A model generated the notes under the pieces. The model searched no databases and was not told the origin of the DNA. It worked only from the letters and a program-made list of their open reading frames with translations. From Glaciecola blandensis (GTDB lineage Bacteria; Pseudomonadota; Gammaproteobacteria; Enterobacterales; Alteromonadaceae), in contig NZ_JAVRIE010000005.1 in NCBI RefSeq assembly GCF_031846165.1, forward strand, positions 1-64,000: a DNA stretch of 64,000 nucleotides, written 5' to 3'. A program made the translations under genes and the position numbers. Positions within the stretch are counted from its first letter, which is position 1, and each line of letters opens with the position of its first letter. Below are positions 35,088-45,676 of the stretch, one piece after another.

Positions 35088-37149
35088 TGAAGTTCTTTGC
35101 CTTGATGATGAGTTATTCAGAGTTCTCAAAATAGCTGGGAAAGATATTGTATGGATTGCCCTGGATGACAAAAACGCCTTTCCTTCCCTCGAATCTCTAG
35201 ATTCTTTAGAGCAGTTGGTTCTCGATGAAAAGCTAATACGGGAAAGAGATCCCTTTGCTTATTTACAACAGGAAGCGCCCGAACCGGGCTCAAAAGCAGC
35301 AGCAATTCGCGATAGAAACTTCAAAATGCTGCAACCTTTAATCGAAGAGCCACTTTTTTACATACCAAAGATACGTTCGAAAGTATTCAAGTCGATACTT
35401 GAAGTAGAAGACATTTCTAAACCCTACCTGTACCGCATTGCAAGGCAATATTGGAAGCGCGGCCAGATACCAAATGCACTCTTGCCTGATTATCCTAATT
35501 CAGGAGGAAAAGGTAAACGCCGTCAGGCAAAAGACAAAAAACTGGGTCGACCAAGAGTTCATATGGAAGGTGTGGGGGCGATCATCGATGAAGCAACCGA
35601 AAAGCTTTTCCGCATTGTAATCGATAAGTACTTGTTAAAAGAGAACGAATTTTCACTCCCCTTTGCGCATCGTCGATTAAAACGATTATATGACCAACTC
35701 TTTCCAAACACCCCTGAATCAGAAAAGCCGACCAAATGGCAGTTGAAGTACTTCTACGATCGGGAATACGGTTTTGAAGAAAAAATAATTAAGAAAACGC
35801 CCACTCAACACTATAAAAAAGATATCAGACCATTAACCAGCACAGCGACCATGCAAGCCTTTGGCCCAGGGGCGCGCTATGAAATAGACGCAACCATCGC
35901 AGATATTATCCTGGTTGATGATAATGACCGAACACAGCCAGCGGGTAGACCAATCTTATATATTGTCATTGATGTTTTTTCCCGTTTTGTAGTTGGTTGG
36001 TATATAGGCTTTGAAAATCCATCCTATGTAGCGGCGATTCAGTCTCTTCATGTTGCTATGACAGATAAGAGCGATCTATTTTCTTCGCTAGGAATTGAGT
36101 GCTGCGAAATGGACTGGCCTTCATCAGGTCTACCTGAATCAATTCTTGCTGATCGAGGTGAACTGTTAGGGCATCAGATTGAGGGGCTTGAAGAAGCTTT
36201 TTTCGTGAGAATTGAAAACACACCTCCTTATCGCGGAGATGCCAAGGGAATTGTAGAAAGGAATTTTCGTTCTTTGCAGGCAGAGTTTAAACCATATGCT
36301 CCAGGCGTTGTTTCAGGAACGACCGTAAAAAAACGCGGAGGTAAAAACTATTGGCTGGATGGAAAGCTAACAATTTCGGAGTTCACTGAAATTCTTATTT
36401 CCTCGATTATCATGCACAACTTTGTCGACCCTATGGAAAAGTATGATCGAAGTGAAGACATGCCTACAGATCTACCAAATGTCCCAATTCATTTATGGAA
36501 GTGGGGCTTACAAAACCGCACAGGTCGGCTCAGAAAAGGCGATGAGGAAAACCTTCGAGTTGCACTCTTACCTAGAGAGCATGCGACAACCTCAGAAAAG
36601 GGCGTGTGTTTATTTGGTTTGTATTACTCTTCTCCAGAAGTGCTGTCGTCAGGCTGGTTACATCGGACAAAATCTTCTAACAGGCCTGAGAAAGTGGTAG
36701 TTGCATATGACCCTAATGTTGCTGATAAAATTTACCTTTTATATAAACCAAATAGCCGAGATTATTGGGTGTGCAAACTCACTGACTTGTCACGAGAGTA
36801 CCGAAACTGCTCCTTTTGGCAGGTTTGGCGCAAGCAAGATGAACAGAAAAAAGAACTTTCCAAACAGAGACTAGCTGCTGACAAAACGAGAGCTGCCCAC
36901 GAAGAGCGAATAGAAAATATAATTAGTTCGGCAGTCAAAGATACACCAAGGTCTTCCAAAACCAACACGGAGAGAATGGCCGGAGTAAGTAAAGCTCGTG
37001 CAGCCCAGTTAGAAACCGAGAGAACCCACAGAAGGGCTTCAACAACTTCTTCAACGCCGTCAGCTAAGATTATCAGTCTGCGCGAGAGTTCCGACGATGA
37101 TGAATATCCTGATTATGAAGACGAACTATTCGATGGTGGGGATGACTAG
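35074..37149 (+). CDS. tnsB: Tn7-type DDE transposase TnsB
   Basis: A 691-residue member of the retroviral-integrase superfamily (702 in Tn7) that binds the end repeats and cuts and joins the 3' strands. Catalytic residues are Asp272 (YEIDAT), Asp360 (LADRGE) and Glu395 (GIVERN), each one number from the Tn7 residues 273/361/396. An N-terminal HTH region and basic stretch (KGKRRQAKDKK) precede the core; the C-terminus is a charged tail rich in Asp/Glu that is expected to contact TnsC. It overlaps tnsA by 14 bp and its stop overlaps the GTG of tnsC by 1 bp. Confidence 0.95.
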   Translation: MYQVNEVLCLDDELFRVLKIAGKDIVWIALDDKNAFPSLESLDSLEQLVLDEKLIRERDPFAYLQQEAPEPGSKAAAIRDRNFKMLQPLIEEPLFYIPKIRSKVFKSILEVEDISKPYLYRIARQYWKRGQIPNALLPDYPNSGGKGKRRQAKDKKLGRPRVHMEGVGAIIDEATEKLFRIVIDKYLLKENEFSLPFAHRRLKRLYDQLFPNTPESEKPTKWQLKYFYDREYGFEEKIIKKTPTQHYKKDIRPLTSTATMQAFGPGARYEIDATIADIILVDDNDRTQPAGRPILYIVIDVFSRFVVGWYIGFENPSYVAAIQSLHVAMTDKSDLFSSLGIECCEMDWPSSGLPESILADRGELLGHQIEGLEEAFFVRIENTPPYRGDAKGIVERNFRSLQAEFKPYAPGVVSGTTVKKRGGKNYWLDGKLTISEFTEILISSIIMHNFVDPMEKYDRSEDMPTDLPNVPIHLWKWGLQNRTGRLRKGDEENLRVALLPREHATTSEKGVCLFGLYYSSPEVLSSGWLHRTKSSNRPEKVVVAYDPNVADKIYLLYKPNSRDYWVCKLTDLSREYRNCSFWQVWRKQDEQKKELSKQRLAADKTRAAHEERIENIISSAVKDTPRSSKTNTERMAGVSKARAAQLETERTHRRASTTSSTPSAKIISLRESSDDDEYPDYEDELFDGGDD

Positions 37150-38807
37150 TGAATCTTCCAAAAAATTACGTAGTTGCTGAATACAATGACACGGGTGTAC
37201 CGCAATACGGCGATAATCCATTTATCGAGGCGCTACCGCCAATACTCTCGGTCAAACAAGCTGGTACAAACTTAAAAGGAAGAATTCTTTACAAGCCCTC
37301 GGACAGAAATGCCGATGCCAAAGCTAGAATGCATATGGTGGTTTCTCTGCTGGATGATTACTTTCAACCCTTGTCGCAGCATGTCCTTTTAGAGGAGCGT
37401 ATCAGCATGATGATACGCAGAGGATATGTCGGTAGAAATTTAAATGATGGCTCATTGAATAGAAAACTGCAGGAGGGTTATGAGCTAATTAAATCTGATG
37501 GAACGCAGCCAGTAAATTTTGCTACTGAAAAAACTACTGCCCGGAGTATGTCACTGATTGGTATATCCGGAAGCGGTAAAAGCAGCTCCTTAAATCGAAT
37601 ACTAGAAACTTACCCTCAAGTTATTTTTCACGAGGCACGCAATTTTATTCAAACTACATACCTCAAAATCGAATGCCCAAGCAATGGTGATCTGGAAAGC
37701 CTATGCCTTAATTTTTTCAGCGGTGTGGATAACATTCTTGGGTCTGATTATGAGAGGCGGTACGCGAAGCAGCGTTTGTCTTTGCCGAAAATGTTAGCCT
37801 TGATGCGTCAAACAGCTAACAACCGGGCTATAGGTGTTTTAGTTATTGATGAAATCCAACGCTTGAGTCAAGTGCGGTCGGGTGGCAAAGAACACATGTT
37901 GGAGTTTTTTGTAGAACTGGTGAATCAGGTCGGTATTCCAGTAGTGCTTGTGGGTACGCCAAAAGCACGACCGATCCTCGAACTTGAGATGCAATCCGGT
38001 CGACGGAGTTCGGGGATAGGATCTATTTATTGGGAAACTATTCCGCAGAAGATAGATAAGGCAGGCAAAGGTCTAGTTGATAATCCAAATTGGATTCGGT
38101 TTACCAATGATTTGTGGAAATACCAGTGGCTGAAACATGCGGATGATCCTCTCACTAACGAAATTAGAGATTGCTGGTTCGACCTTTCACAGGGAGTACT
38201 CGATATCGTCGTCAAGCTGTTTGTACTCTCTCAGCTTCGAGCTATTGCGAATAAAAAAGAAAGAATAACCGAAGGGATAATGAAGTCAGTTTATGAGCAG
38301 GAACTTAAGCCAGTCCAGCCGATGCTTGATGCGCTTCGTTCTGGAAATGCTGAGCTAATCGTAAAATATTCAGACCTGCGTGGCTTGGATATCGAAAAGC
38401 GCCTTATAGAAATCGGAAACCAGATTATCGCCTCGCGTCAAAAAGAGGAACAGGGCCTCTTTGGCGGTAATAATGAAGCTCTTCATTTGTATAATTTGAT
38501 GCTTCAACTCGATGAAAATTATGATGAAAAGCTCTTGGTACCTTTGGTAAATAAGGTATTTAAACAGTACCCAAACGCTCAGTTTAAAGAAATGCTCCCT
38601 ATTCTGATTAAATGGTATTCAGAATGCGAACAGGATGAGCCTCCTATCGCTCAGAAGTCTATGAAGAGAAAAGATTGGTGTGACTTGGAAAGCGAAGACT
38701 TGCGCTATCTATTCGATCTTTGCGATACAGAGAATAAAGATCTTCATGAAACCTTGGACAGAAGGGGGATGTTTTTTAACTTGGAAGACTGGGCAGCAGG
38801 TTTTTAA
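37149..38807 (+). CDS. tnsC: Tn7-type AAA+ regulator TnsC
   Basis: A 552-residue AAA+ ATPase (555 in Tn7) linking target choice (TnsD or TnsE) to TnsAB. Walker A: Gly138-Ile-Ser-Gly-Ser-Gly-Lys144-Ser; Walker B: VLVIDEIQ with Asp234 and Glu235. It starts at a GTG that shares its first base with the last base of the tnsB stop and ends in TAATG overlap with tnsD, so expression is coupled along the operon. Gly-Thr-Pro (VGTPKARP) after Walker B is the sensor-1 region. No truncation is seen. Confidence 0.95.
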   Translation: MNLPKNYVVAEYNDTGVPQYGDNPFIEALPPILSVKQAGTNLKGRILYKPSDRNADAKARMHMVVSLLDDYFQPLSQHVLLEERISMMIRRGYVGRNLNDGSLNRKLQEGYELIKSDGTQPVNFATEKTTARSMSLIGISGSGKSSSLNRILETYPQVIFHEARNFIQTTYLKIECPSNGDLESLCLNFFSGVDNILGSDYERRYAKQRLSLPKMLALMRQTANNRAIGVLVIDEIQRLSQVRSGGKEHMLEFFVELVNQVGIPVVLVGTPKARPILELEMQSGRRSSGIGSIYWETIPQKIDKAGKGLVDNPNWIRFTNDLWKYQWLKHADDPLTNEIRDCWFDLSQGVLDIVVKLFVLSQLRAIANKKERITEGIMKSVYEQELKPVQPMLDALRSGNAELIVKYSDLRGLDIEKRLIEIGNQIIASRQKEEQGLFGGNNEALHLYNLMLQLDENYDEKLLVPLVNKVFKQYPNAQFKEMLPILIKWYSECEQDEPPIAQKSMKRKDWCDLESEDLRYLFDLCDTENKDLHETLDRRGMFFNLEDWAAGF

Positions 38808-40321
38808 TGCTTGGATTTCCTACCCCTTACCCTAATGAGCTGTTGTATAGCGTCATTGCTAGGACTGGGGTCCATGAAGGAGAGACATCACCGAAACAGC
38901 TATTAAACTCGGTGTTTGCAAATAAAAAAGTTATTGCCACGGTAGATTTGCCCAGCCATGTCGGGCGTATTGCTGATCAGTATCCAAAATCGTTGAGCTT
39001 ATCTGCATTGGATCTAATAGAAAAGCATACTCTTTGGCCGATCTATGCCCCTTTTCTGCCGAATGACCGAAGGAAGTCGGTTGAAGAATGGATGTGTGAT
39101 AGATCGCAAGGAGCTGCGCATTTAGCGTCTGGAATCGTAGCATCGAGAGTTCTCGCTAAGAGGGTAATGCTGATGTGCCACTGCTGTCTTCAGCAGCATG
39201 AGCAAGAATATGGTGAAGCCTTTTGGGATAGGCGATGGCAAGTCCCCGTAGTCGATTGTTGTCCTATTCATGGGGCGCTATCTGAGACCGATATAAGGAA
39301 AAATGGTGAGCATCGACATGCCTATGTTTCGGTCTTACAAAGCAAAATTGTTGGTAGTCATCCAGAAACAGAATCAAGCAAGCGCTTTAGTGAATTGGTT
39401 TATCAGTTATTTGATTCGTTCGTAAAAAGCTCGCCTAGTTATCAACAATGGACATCCTTTTATCGTAATTTGGCGTTTGCAAATAACTTTCGAAACGGTA
39501 AGCGAATCGATCATCAGCTCATACGAAGCCAATTCATTTCGTATTGGGGTAAAGACTGGTTGAAAAAGAAGAACCTGCTCCCCTCCACAAGTGATACCTC
39601 GTGGTTAAGAAGTATTTGTCGAAAGCACCGTAAGGCGTTTAGTTTTGCAGAACATATAACGGCCATACGATCCTTATCTCAAGGCCAAATGTCGACAGTA
39701 CAGGCGCTCGAGAGAGCTTTAAATATAAATGAGAGGTGCGAAAAAAAGAAGGCAAAGATAATAGCCGAAATTAACACGCTGACGGTAGATCAGAATAAAT
39801 GGCTGTCACTCGTGCTTGAATATGGGCCAAAGAGTGCAAGAAATGCACAGCCTGCACTATATGCTCGCCTGTATAGAAACAACCATGACTGGTTAGTCAA
39901 TGTAGATAAAAAACATAAGTTGCCTCCGGTGAGTGTGAATCGCCGTGTCGAGTGGTCTGCACGTGATAGTGTGGCTGCCAGAGCATTACTCGACTTTGTT
40001 CGGAGGGTAGAGAATGACTTGTCTGTGCCTCGGTTAACACAGACATTTTTGGTACATCAATTAAATAATAGCGCGACAATAGAGAAGAATTTATGCCGTT
40101 TGCCGCGCTGTACCGCCATTTTAAAAAGATACACTGAATCTGTTGATGAGTATCAGATAAGGCGTCTGACTCGAGCCTATATCTCATTTATCGAAAGCAA
40201 TACGATGATAAAAGAATGGGTATTGCTTAGAAAGTCAGGCTTGAGTGAAGTGCGCATGTCAAAAGTTGTAAAAGAGTTCTTAGGGGAGATTGTCAGGGAT
40301 GGCAAACAATGCAAAATATAA
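38807..40321 (+). CDS. tnsD: Tn7-type target selector TnsD (TniQ family)
   Basis: A 504-residue protein (508 in Tn7) that binds the 3' end of glmS and recruits TnsC. N-terminal TniQ domain with a Cys-rich zinc finger around residues 124-155 (MCHCC, then DCCPIHG). The C-terminal half is basic and predicted helical for DNA recognition. Its presence explains the insertion at attTn7. ATG at 38807 overlaps the tnsC stop; the 3' end overlaps tnsE by about 22 bp. Confidence 0.94.
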   Translation: MLGFPTPYPNELLYSVIARTGVHEGETSPKQLLNSVFANKKVIATVDLPSHVGRIADQYPKSLSLSALDLIEKHTLWPIYAPFLPNDRRKSVEEWMCDRSQGAAHLASGIVASRVLAKRVMLMCHCCLQQHEQEYGEAFWDRRWQVPVVDCCPIHGALSETDIRKNGEHRHAYVSVLQSKIVGSHPETESSKRFSELVYQLFDSFVKSSPSYQQWTSFYRNLAFANNFRNGKRIDHQLIRSQFISYWGKDWLKKKNLLPSTSDTSWLRSICRKHRKAFSFAEHITAIRSLSQGQMSTVQALERALNINERCEKKKAKIIAEINTLTVDQNKWLSLVLEYGPKSARNAQPALYARLYRNNHDWLVNVDKKHKLPPVSVNRRVEWSARDSVAARALLDFVRRVENDLSVPRLTQTFLVHQLNNSATIEKNLCRLPRCTAILKRYTESVDEYQIRRLTRAYISFIESNTMIKEWVLLRKSGLSEVRMSKVVKEFLGEIVRDGKQCKI

Positions 40322-41894
40322 GCACATTGAAGATGACTCGAAAATAAGTGCAATTGGTTCGTTATTTCGAGGCGTTAATAATAAGTTGTGGGCGATAAAT
40401 CTCGACTTTTCGAACAAACCTTCCAAGAGTGTTCAATTCAGCGCCGCGCCCATTCTTGTTCGACGGAGAATATTAAACTCGACGAGTGGTAATAAAAAGT
40501 TGGGTTTACACCGTCACCTGACGATTGAAAATGCACATCATTGGCAGTTAGCTAAACTCGACGACTGCCCTGCATATAACAAAGCTCCCAGAGGACGAGA
40601 CCACGCTCAGTTTTGCTTTGTCGCGGATGCTGCTGACAGGAAGATTTATATTCCTCAGCTAGAATTGGCCAGAGTACTTTTCTTTCATGACCCCTTCTTA
40701 GCTAGATTAAGTTTGCAGCATAACGCTTTGGCCGAGGACTTCTTTATAGACTTAAACAATGATAGGCAAACCATTTATGTCCGTGAAGGAGCAGAGTATC
40801 CAGTACATTATTTCAACGGAGATGATAACAGGCGCTTTCTGAGCTGGGTTTTAATGGACTCAGATGCACGGCAGTCGTTTGAAAGCATCAGTGCCAGTTT
40901 ATTGCTTAATCAAATCCGAAAGGGAAATTACGATCACTGGGATTTTTCCTTTACTCCTCCTTCATTAGGTGGAGTAGAGCTAGAAATGACAGGTTGGGAT
41001 GACCGTGATTCCGGAACGTTTTTCGTGTGGGAAATTCATGGAATCAAGGAGCTACCCTCTGAGGTCAAAGGTGAAGTCGACTTTGTGCACCCAAAATATG
41101 AACGTAAGGTAGGAGGCAAGCCAGTAAAAGGTAACGGTTCTAAAGGAGAGGCCCCAGAGCAATATGAGTTGAATGATGATGAGCTGTCGGATACCGATAA
41201 AGCCACTATGGCGCTAATCTCTGATTCGGTTAAAACCAGTTTTAAGACGCCATTTATTACCAACCGAGTTCCTAAGAAGCTTAAGCCCGTCAACAATATA
41301 ATCGGTAACGGCGATAAAGAAGTGCTAGATAAGAACCTAAGTGCCAACGAAAAGGAAGAAACGGGTGATCTTCCTGGTGGTGCTTGGAACAACTTAGATG
41401 ACCAGACAGATGATACTCATCTATATTTGTCGAAGTTCAAGTCATTCTCAGACGCCATAAAATGTTTGGAAACACATCACCAATGCAGAATCGTCACTCG
41501 TGAAATTTTCAAGCTACCAAAGCGAGACAACAGCAGAAAAGACCTGCATATGTTGGAAGATACGCATAACCCAAGATGTATGAATTTAATAGAGGTAGAG
41601 TATAAAGGTAGTCCAATAACGTTACTTGAGATAGATACTTCCGACGGTGCAGCAAAACTCTCGACAATGATGTTAAGAATAGGTTTCAGTGGATGGTTGT
41701 CAGATAATATGAGTCGAATATTACAGGGGATCATGAAAAAGTCGTTGGGTTGGCCAACTAACATATTTATGGAAAAATTTGATCAATCCGATTTTTCCGG
41801 TATCCACCACCCTAAATCAAAACACTCAGGTCGCATAAAGCCAGAAGAGATACCTCCATGGGCTCAGAGGTTTGTCAATTGGATGTCTAGGTAA
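40299..41894 (+). CDS. tnsE: Tn7-type target selector TnsE
   Basis: A 531-residue protein (538 in Tn7) that directs insertion into replicating DNA such as conjugating plasmids by binding 3'-recessed ends and the sliding clamp. The ATG at 40299 follows AGGGGAG, better than the upstream TTG at 40290. The C-terminal region (about 350-530, including FRYR-free basic segments and PKRDNSRKD) is the DNA-binding part. Having both TnsD and TnsE makes this a dual-pathway element, able to spread on plasmids as well as to sit safely at glmS. It is the last gene of the tns operon. Confidence 0.92.
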   Translation: MANNAKYKHIEDDSKISAIGSLFRGVNNKLWAINLDFSNKPSKSVQFSAAPILVRRRILNSTSGNKKLGLHRHLTIENAHHWQLAKLDDCPAYNKAPRGRDHAQFCFVADAADRKIYIPQLELARVLFFHDPFLARLSLQHNALAEDFFIDLNNDRQTIYVREGAEYPVHYFNGDDNRRFLSWVLMDSDARQSFESISASLLLNQIRKGNYDHWDFSFTPPSLGGVELEMTGWDDRDSGTFFVWEIHGIKELPSEVKGEVDFVHPKYERKVGGKPVKGNGSKGEAPEQYELNDDELSDTDKATMALISDSVKTSFKTPFITNRVPKKLKPVNNIIGNGDKEVLDKNLSANEKEETGDLPGGAWNNLDDQTDDTHLYLSKFKSFSDAIKCLETHHQCRIVTREIFKLPKRDNSRKDLHMLEDTHNPRCMNLIEVEYKGSPITLLEIDTSDGAAKLSTMMLRIGFSGWLSDNMSRILQGIMKKSLGWPTNIFMEKFDQSDFSGIHHPKSKHSGRIKPEEIPPWAQRFVNWMSR

Positions 41895-42175
41895 GTAGAT
41901 TGGTAAAAACCTATTACTCAGAAAGGCCATTTGCATTCTAAGTTTGTAATCAGTATCTCTACCAAGCAATAATAAGACTCAGTTGGTTGGAAACTGGAGT
42001 TTAAGAGTCGGCATTGTACGAGCGGACCTTGGCGCAATAGTTGCGAGCGACAGACAAGAGGCGAGATCTGTTTTAAACCAGGCACTCAAAGCCAGCCAAA
42101 TTTCGGCAACAAGTCCAGTAGCGAAGTATTCAAGATTTCTGCAAACTATGCAAAAAATTACTGGTACGGGCGCCA

Positions 42176-43678
42176 TTGCTAGTATCTCCCACTCATTCCT
42201 ATCGACGTCACCGTCCCGAGCAGACATTACTGTATCAACTTGTTGAGCGACAGTACCCAGAATTTAAAGAAATGCTGTCACATCAAGGTAAATCATTGCC
42301 ATATCATGTTGAAAAGGAATTTGATGAATTTCTTAAGTGCGGTCGCCTTGAACACGGATTTTTGCGCGTAGTATGCGATGACTGCAAGCATCAGAAACTG
42401 GTCGCTTTTAGTTGTAAAAGAGAGGTTTCTGCCCAAGCTGTGGCGCTAGACGTATGGCAGAGAGTGCGAAACTGTTGGTGGATGATGTTTTACAAGGTTA
42501 TCCTGTTAGTTTACCTATCCCTCTGCGTTTATTACTCGCTAGGTATCCAAAAGAACTCAGCAAAGTGATGCAAATCATTCACCGCGCTATCTCAACGGAT
42601 ATCATAAACCGCGCAGGTTATCTAAAAAAACAAGCTAAGACAGGGGCTGTGACTTATATTCAACGATTTGGTAGTGCACTGAATCTCAACATCCACTTCC
42701 ATATGCTATTTCTCGAAGGCGTCATCACACAAACGCAAGGTCAACCCGAATTCAATCAAGTCAAAGCTCCCAGCCATAGTGATATGGAGCGGGTAGTTAA
42801 CACCGTCAGTCATCGCATCGCAAAATATCTAGAAAAAGCAGGACTGATCCAACGCGACATAGACAACACCTTTCTAAACTTACCGATTGATGATGAAGAT
42901 AGTTTGCCGCAACTTCAAGCATCATCGGTCAACTACCGTATTGCCGTAAGCAAGGATGCTGGTAAAAAAGTATTCAGTCTACAAACATTGCCAGCCAAAG
43001 ATTACGACAACTATGGACACCTAGCAAAAATAGCTGGATTTAGCCTACATGCAGCCACTTCGTGTCGAGGGAATATTCGCAGACGCAGATCAAGCAGACA
43101 AACTAGAGAGGCTTTGTCGCTATATCGCAAGGCCAGCGGTGAGTGAAAAACGCTTAAGCCTGACAACCACTGGCAACGTCAGGTATGAACTTAAGACACC
43201 CTATACAGACGGAACTACACATGTATTTTTTTCACCGATTGATTTCATAAGTAAACTGGCAGCCTTGGTGCCACCGCCTAGACTCAACCTTACTCGGTTT
43301 TATGGGGTGTTTGCGCCAAACAGCAATTTACGTGCGGAGGTCACGGCCTCACAACGTGGTAAGAACAGCCCTCGTTTAGCAGAACATCTGAAAGATTCAG
43401 ATAAACCCTACCACGCCCGCAGCATGTCGTGGGCGCAAAGACTTAAACGCGTGTTCAACATCGACATTACCGAGTGTGAGTCTTGTGAAAAGACCAACGT
43501 CAAAATTATCGCTTGTATTACCGACCCAGCGACCATTTACAAAATAATAATGCATTTAGACAAATTAGACTCTCTGATTACCGCCAATACTTGTCGAGCC
43601 CCGTCGGTTTTCGAACCCGTACAAACCTCAGTGATTGACGACTACACCATCCAACGAGATTTTGACTTTGGTGCATAA
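42176..43678 (+). pseudogene. IS91-family transposase, two frameshifts
   Basis: Three overlapping frames together encode a Y2/rolling-circle transposase of the IS91 family. The first (to about 42425) has YRRHRPEQTLLYQL and CGRLEHGFLRVVC; the frame then shifts just before the zinc-finger stretch FCPSCGARRMAES, which is readable only in the second frame (about 42428-43060) with SALNLNIHFHMLF; a second shift near 43060-43090 moves to the third frame with LERLCRYIARPAVSEKRLS to 43678. The element probably extends to about 41970 and 43740, but its ends could not be placed. It was likely inserted into the Tn7-like element and then decayed. Confidence 0.85.
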
Positions 43679-43893
43679 GTTACAAAACATGCGAAAGCTT
43701 GAGCATGCAATATGTTGAGGCAAGAACTTCCACAAATCTCATTTCGAATTTCAGTACTACAGTTCAGTTCACTTACTTATCTTGACGACAACTCATTTCA
43801 TATTTTCTTCAAAACACCTATCTTAGTTTTGCTCTTGGTAATAAGGCCCATTTAAAAAAATTCTATGATCATTTGAAGTCTGATACAGTAAAC

Positions 43894-43907
43894 TGAACGT
43901 TGGTTCA
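43894..43907. promoter_or_regulatory. Inverted repeat TGAACGTTGGTTCA
   Basis: Five-bp arms TGAAC/GTTCA 73 bp before the DUF3313 gene. It resembles the TetR-type operator at 53824 (ATGAACGTTCAT) with 2 bp added at the centre, so it could be a weaker target of the same regulator; this is speculative. The rest of 43679-43979 shows no gene. Confidence 0.25.
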
Positions 43908-43979
43908 TTTACCCTGACTTAAGGCGCTTTAAACGATAAGCCATATGATTCAATCGATACAATCTATAGGAAATGCAAA

Positions 43980-44630
43980 ATGAAAATATTTAATAGCATA
44001 GGTCGCAGTTTCACAGTCGCGGCAATGAGCCTTGCATTTGTTAGTGGTTGTGCTCAAGTTAGCAATCAAGTTGATTCTGCGCAATTAAGTGTGGATGTGG
44101 ATGGCATGGTATTGCAACCTGAATATTTACCAACCTTAGTCTACGTTAGACCTGATGCCCCCACGCTTGAAAATTACACGCAGTTTATGATGATGCCGAT
44201 CGCAATTAATGACGCTAATCCGAATATCAAAGCGGTTTCAGTTGAGGACTTAACTGAAATGCAACAATATTTTGAAAATGTAATGGCGACAGAATTAAAC
44301 AAAAGCGGCTATCAATTGGTGACCGAAGCGTCTAAAGAAACCATGATTATTGCCTTTATCATTACTGATATGAAAATTCCTACCGCAGCAACAAACGTTT
44401 CAATGTTAGTGGTTCCAGGATTATCCACAAGTGTAGGGGAAGTTACCGTAGAAGCGATACTCTCAGACTCCATGAGCAATCAAGTTAATGCCGTTGTGCT
44501 TGAGGGGAGCAGAGGTAGTTATATGTTTAATGGGAACCCATTATCGACGACCAGTGATGTCAAAGCTGCATTTGATAATTGGGCTGTTGGATTCACAAAC
44601 GCCCTGAATATCGCTCACGGTAAAAAGTGA
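43980..44630 (+). CDS. DUF3313-like lipoprotein
   Basis: A 216-residue predicted lipoprotein with lipobox FVSGCA (Cys near 24) and a start following GGAAATGC. The body alternates short strands and ends in an amphipathic helix; the general pattern fits periplasmic DUF3313 proteins, which have no known function. It lies 32 bp upstream of pldA on the same strand and is probably cotranscribed with it, which hints at a role near the outer membrane. Confidence 0.55.
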   Translation: MKIFNSIGRSFTVAAMSLAFVSGCAQVSNQVDSAQLSVDVDGMVLQPEYLPTLVYVRPDAPTLENYTQFMMMPIAINDANPNIKAVSVEDLTEMQQYFENVMATELNKSGYQLVTEASKETMIIAFIITDMKIPTAATNVSMLVVPGLSTSVGEVTVEAILSDSMSNQVNAVVLEGSRGSYMFNGNPLSTTSDVKAAFDNWAVGFTNALNIAHGKK

Positions 44631-44662
44631 ACTGAGTTACTAGAAAGTAGGAAAATTTTCTG

Positions 44663-45676
44663 ATGAATAAACATACCGTACTGTTGTCGATAGCATGCTT
44701 TTCGCTTTTATCTGTTTCTGCTAACGCCGCAGAGAACAATTTTAATACCTGTGTCACCGAAAAAGCCCTCAATGGAGCTGAAACGTTAACGCTTAAGCAG
44801 ATTCGGGAGCAATGCACGCAGGCGATTGAAACGAAGAATGTAGAGGTAAAGCCGAAGTCAAACGATGGTTTAGTCACTAAGCGATTGGAAGAGGAAAGAT
44901 CAACACAGTTTTCAAGTTGGGTTATTACGCCACATAGACCCAATTATGTTTTACCCGTTATTACAAGTAGTGGTATTAATAAAGAAGCGTATCGTACTTT
45001 AGACGGCAATGAAGATAATCTTGAAGACAATGAAGCTAAGTTCCAACTCAGCTTAAAGGTGCCACTGAATACTGGCGATATGCTGGTAGAAGGTGATGGT
45101 TTGTATGTGGGCTTCACATTGCAAGCATGGTGGCAAATCTACGCTAGCGGCATATCAAAACCATTTAGAGAAACAAATTATCAGCCAGAGCTTTTTTATT
45201 TAGCGCCAACTTCATGGCAGCCATTTGGCGGTAATACTGCTGTTATGTTAGGTATTGAACATCAATCAAATGGTAGAGCACAGGACTTATCTCGAAGTTG
45301 GAATCGAGTCTACGCCAACTTTATTTATGAAAAAAACGATTTTGCACTTTCGTTTAGGCCTTGGTACCGCTTATCTGAAGACGAAAAAGAGTTTGAGTTT
45401 GATCCCAATGGAGACGACAACCCAGATATTAAAGACTATATGGGTAATTTCGAATTGGGGATGGTATATAAATATAACGATCTAGAGTTTGGCTTTCTTG
45501 GCCGACAGAACTTCTCAACCAGTCGAGGAGCAGCTGAATTATCACTCAGCTTTCCCCTTTACGGAAAATTGCGAGGATACGCAACCGCGTTCAATGGCTA
45601 TGGTGAGAGTCTAATCGATTACAACCATCATCAAACCAGAGTCGGGGTTGGGATATCACTAAACAATGTTCTCTAG
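44663..45676 (+). CDS. pldA: Outer-membrane phospholipase A (OMPLA)
   Basis: A 337-residue outer-membrane enzyme with a signal peptide (about 1-22, SANAAEN). The active site of OMPLA is fully present: His200-Gln-Ser202 and Asn214 in EHQSNGRAQDLSRSWNR, with the same spacing as His142, Ser144 and Asn156 in E. coli. It hydrolyses phospholipids that have strayed into the outer leaflet and is activated by dimerisation with calcium. The N-terminal extension of about 80 residues with two Cys-containing segments is longer than in E. coli. A phospholipase as Tn7 cargo is unusual. Confidence 0.92.
   Translation: MNKHTVLLSIACFSLLSVSANAAENNFNTCVTEKALNGAETLTLKQIREQCTQAIETKNVEVKPKSNDGLVTKRLEEERSTQFSSWVITPHRPNYVLPVITSSGINKEAYRTLDGNEDNLEDNEAKFQLSLKVPLNTGDMLVEGDGLYVGFTLQAWWQIYASGISKPFRETNYQPELFYLAPTSWQPFGGNTAVMLGIEHQSNGRAQDLSRSWNRVYANFIYEKNDFALSFRPWYRLSEDEKEFEFDPNGDDNPDIKDYMGNFELGMVYKYNDLEFGFLGRQNFSTSRGAAELSLSFPLYGKLRGYATAFNGYGESLIDYNHHQTRVGVGISLNNVL

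Noticed and set aside
41983..42246. A small gene between tnsE and the IS91 remnant.
   Set aside because: Open frames exist on both strands, but neither has a ribosome-binding site or a recognisable domain; it is probably the terminal region of the IS91 element.
42454..43678. The IS91 frames as three separate genes.
   Set aside because: Each begins or ends in mid-domain and only the merged reading matches a transposase; they are pieces of one broken gene.
43894..43907. A firm TetR operator upstream of the DUF3313 gene.
   Set aside because: The centre spacing differs from the operator at 53824 and the arms are only 5 bp; kept only as a low-confidence site.
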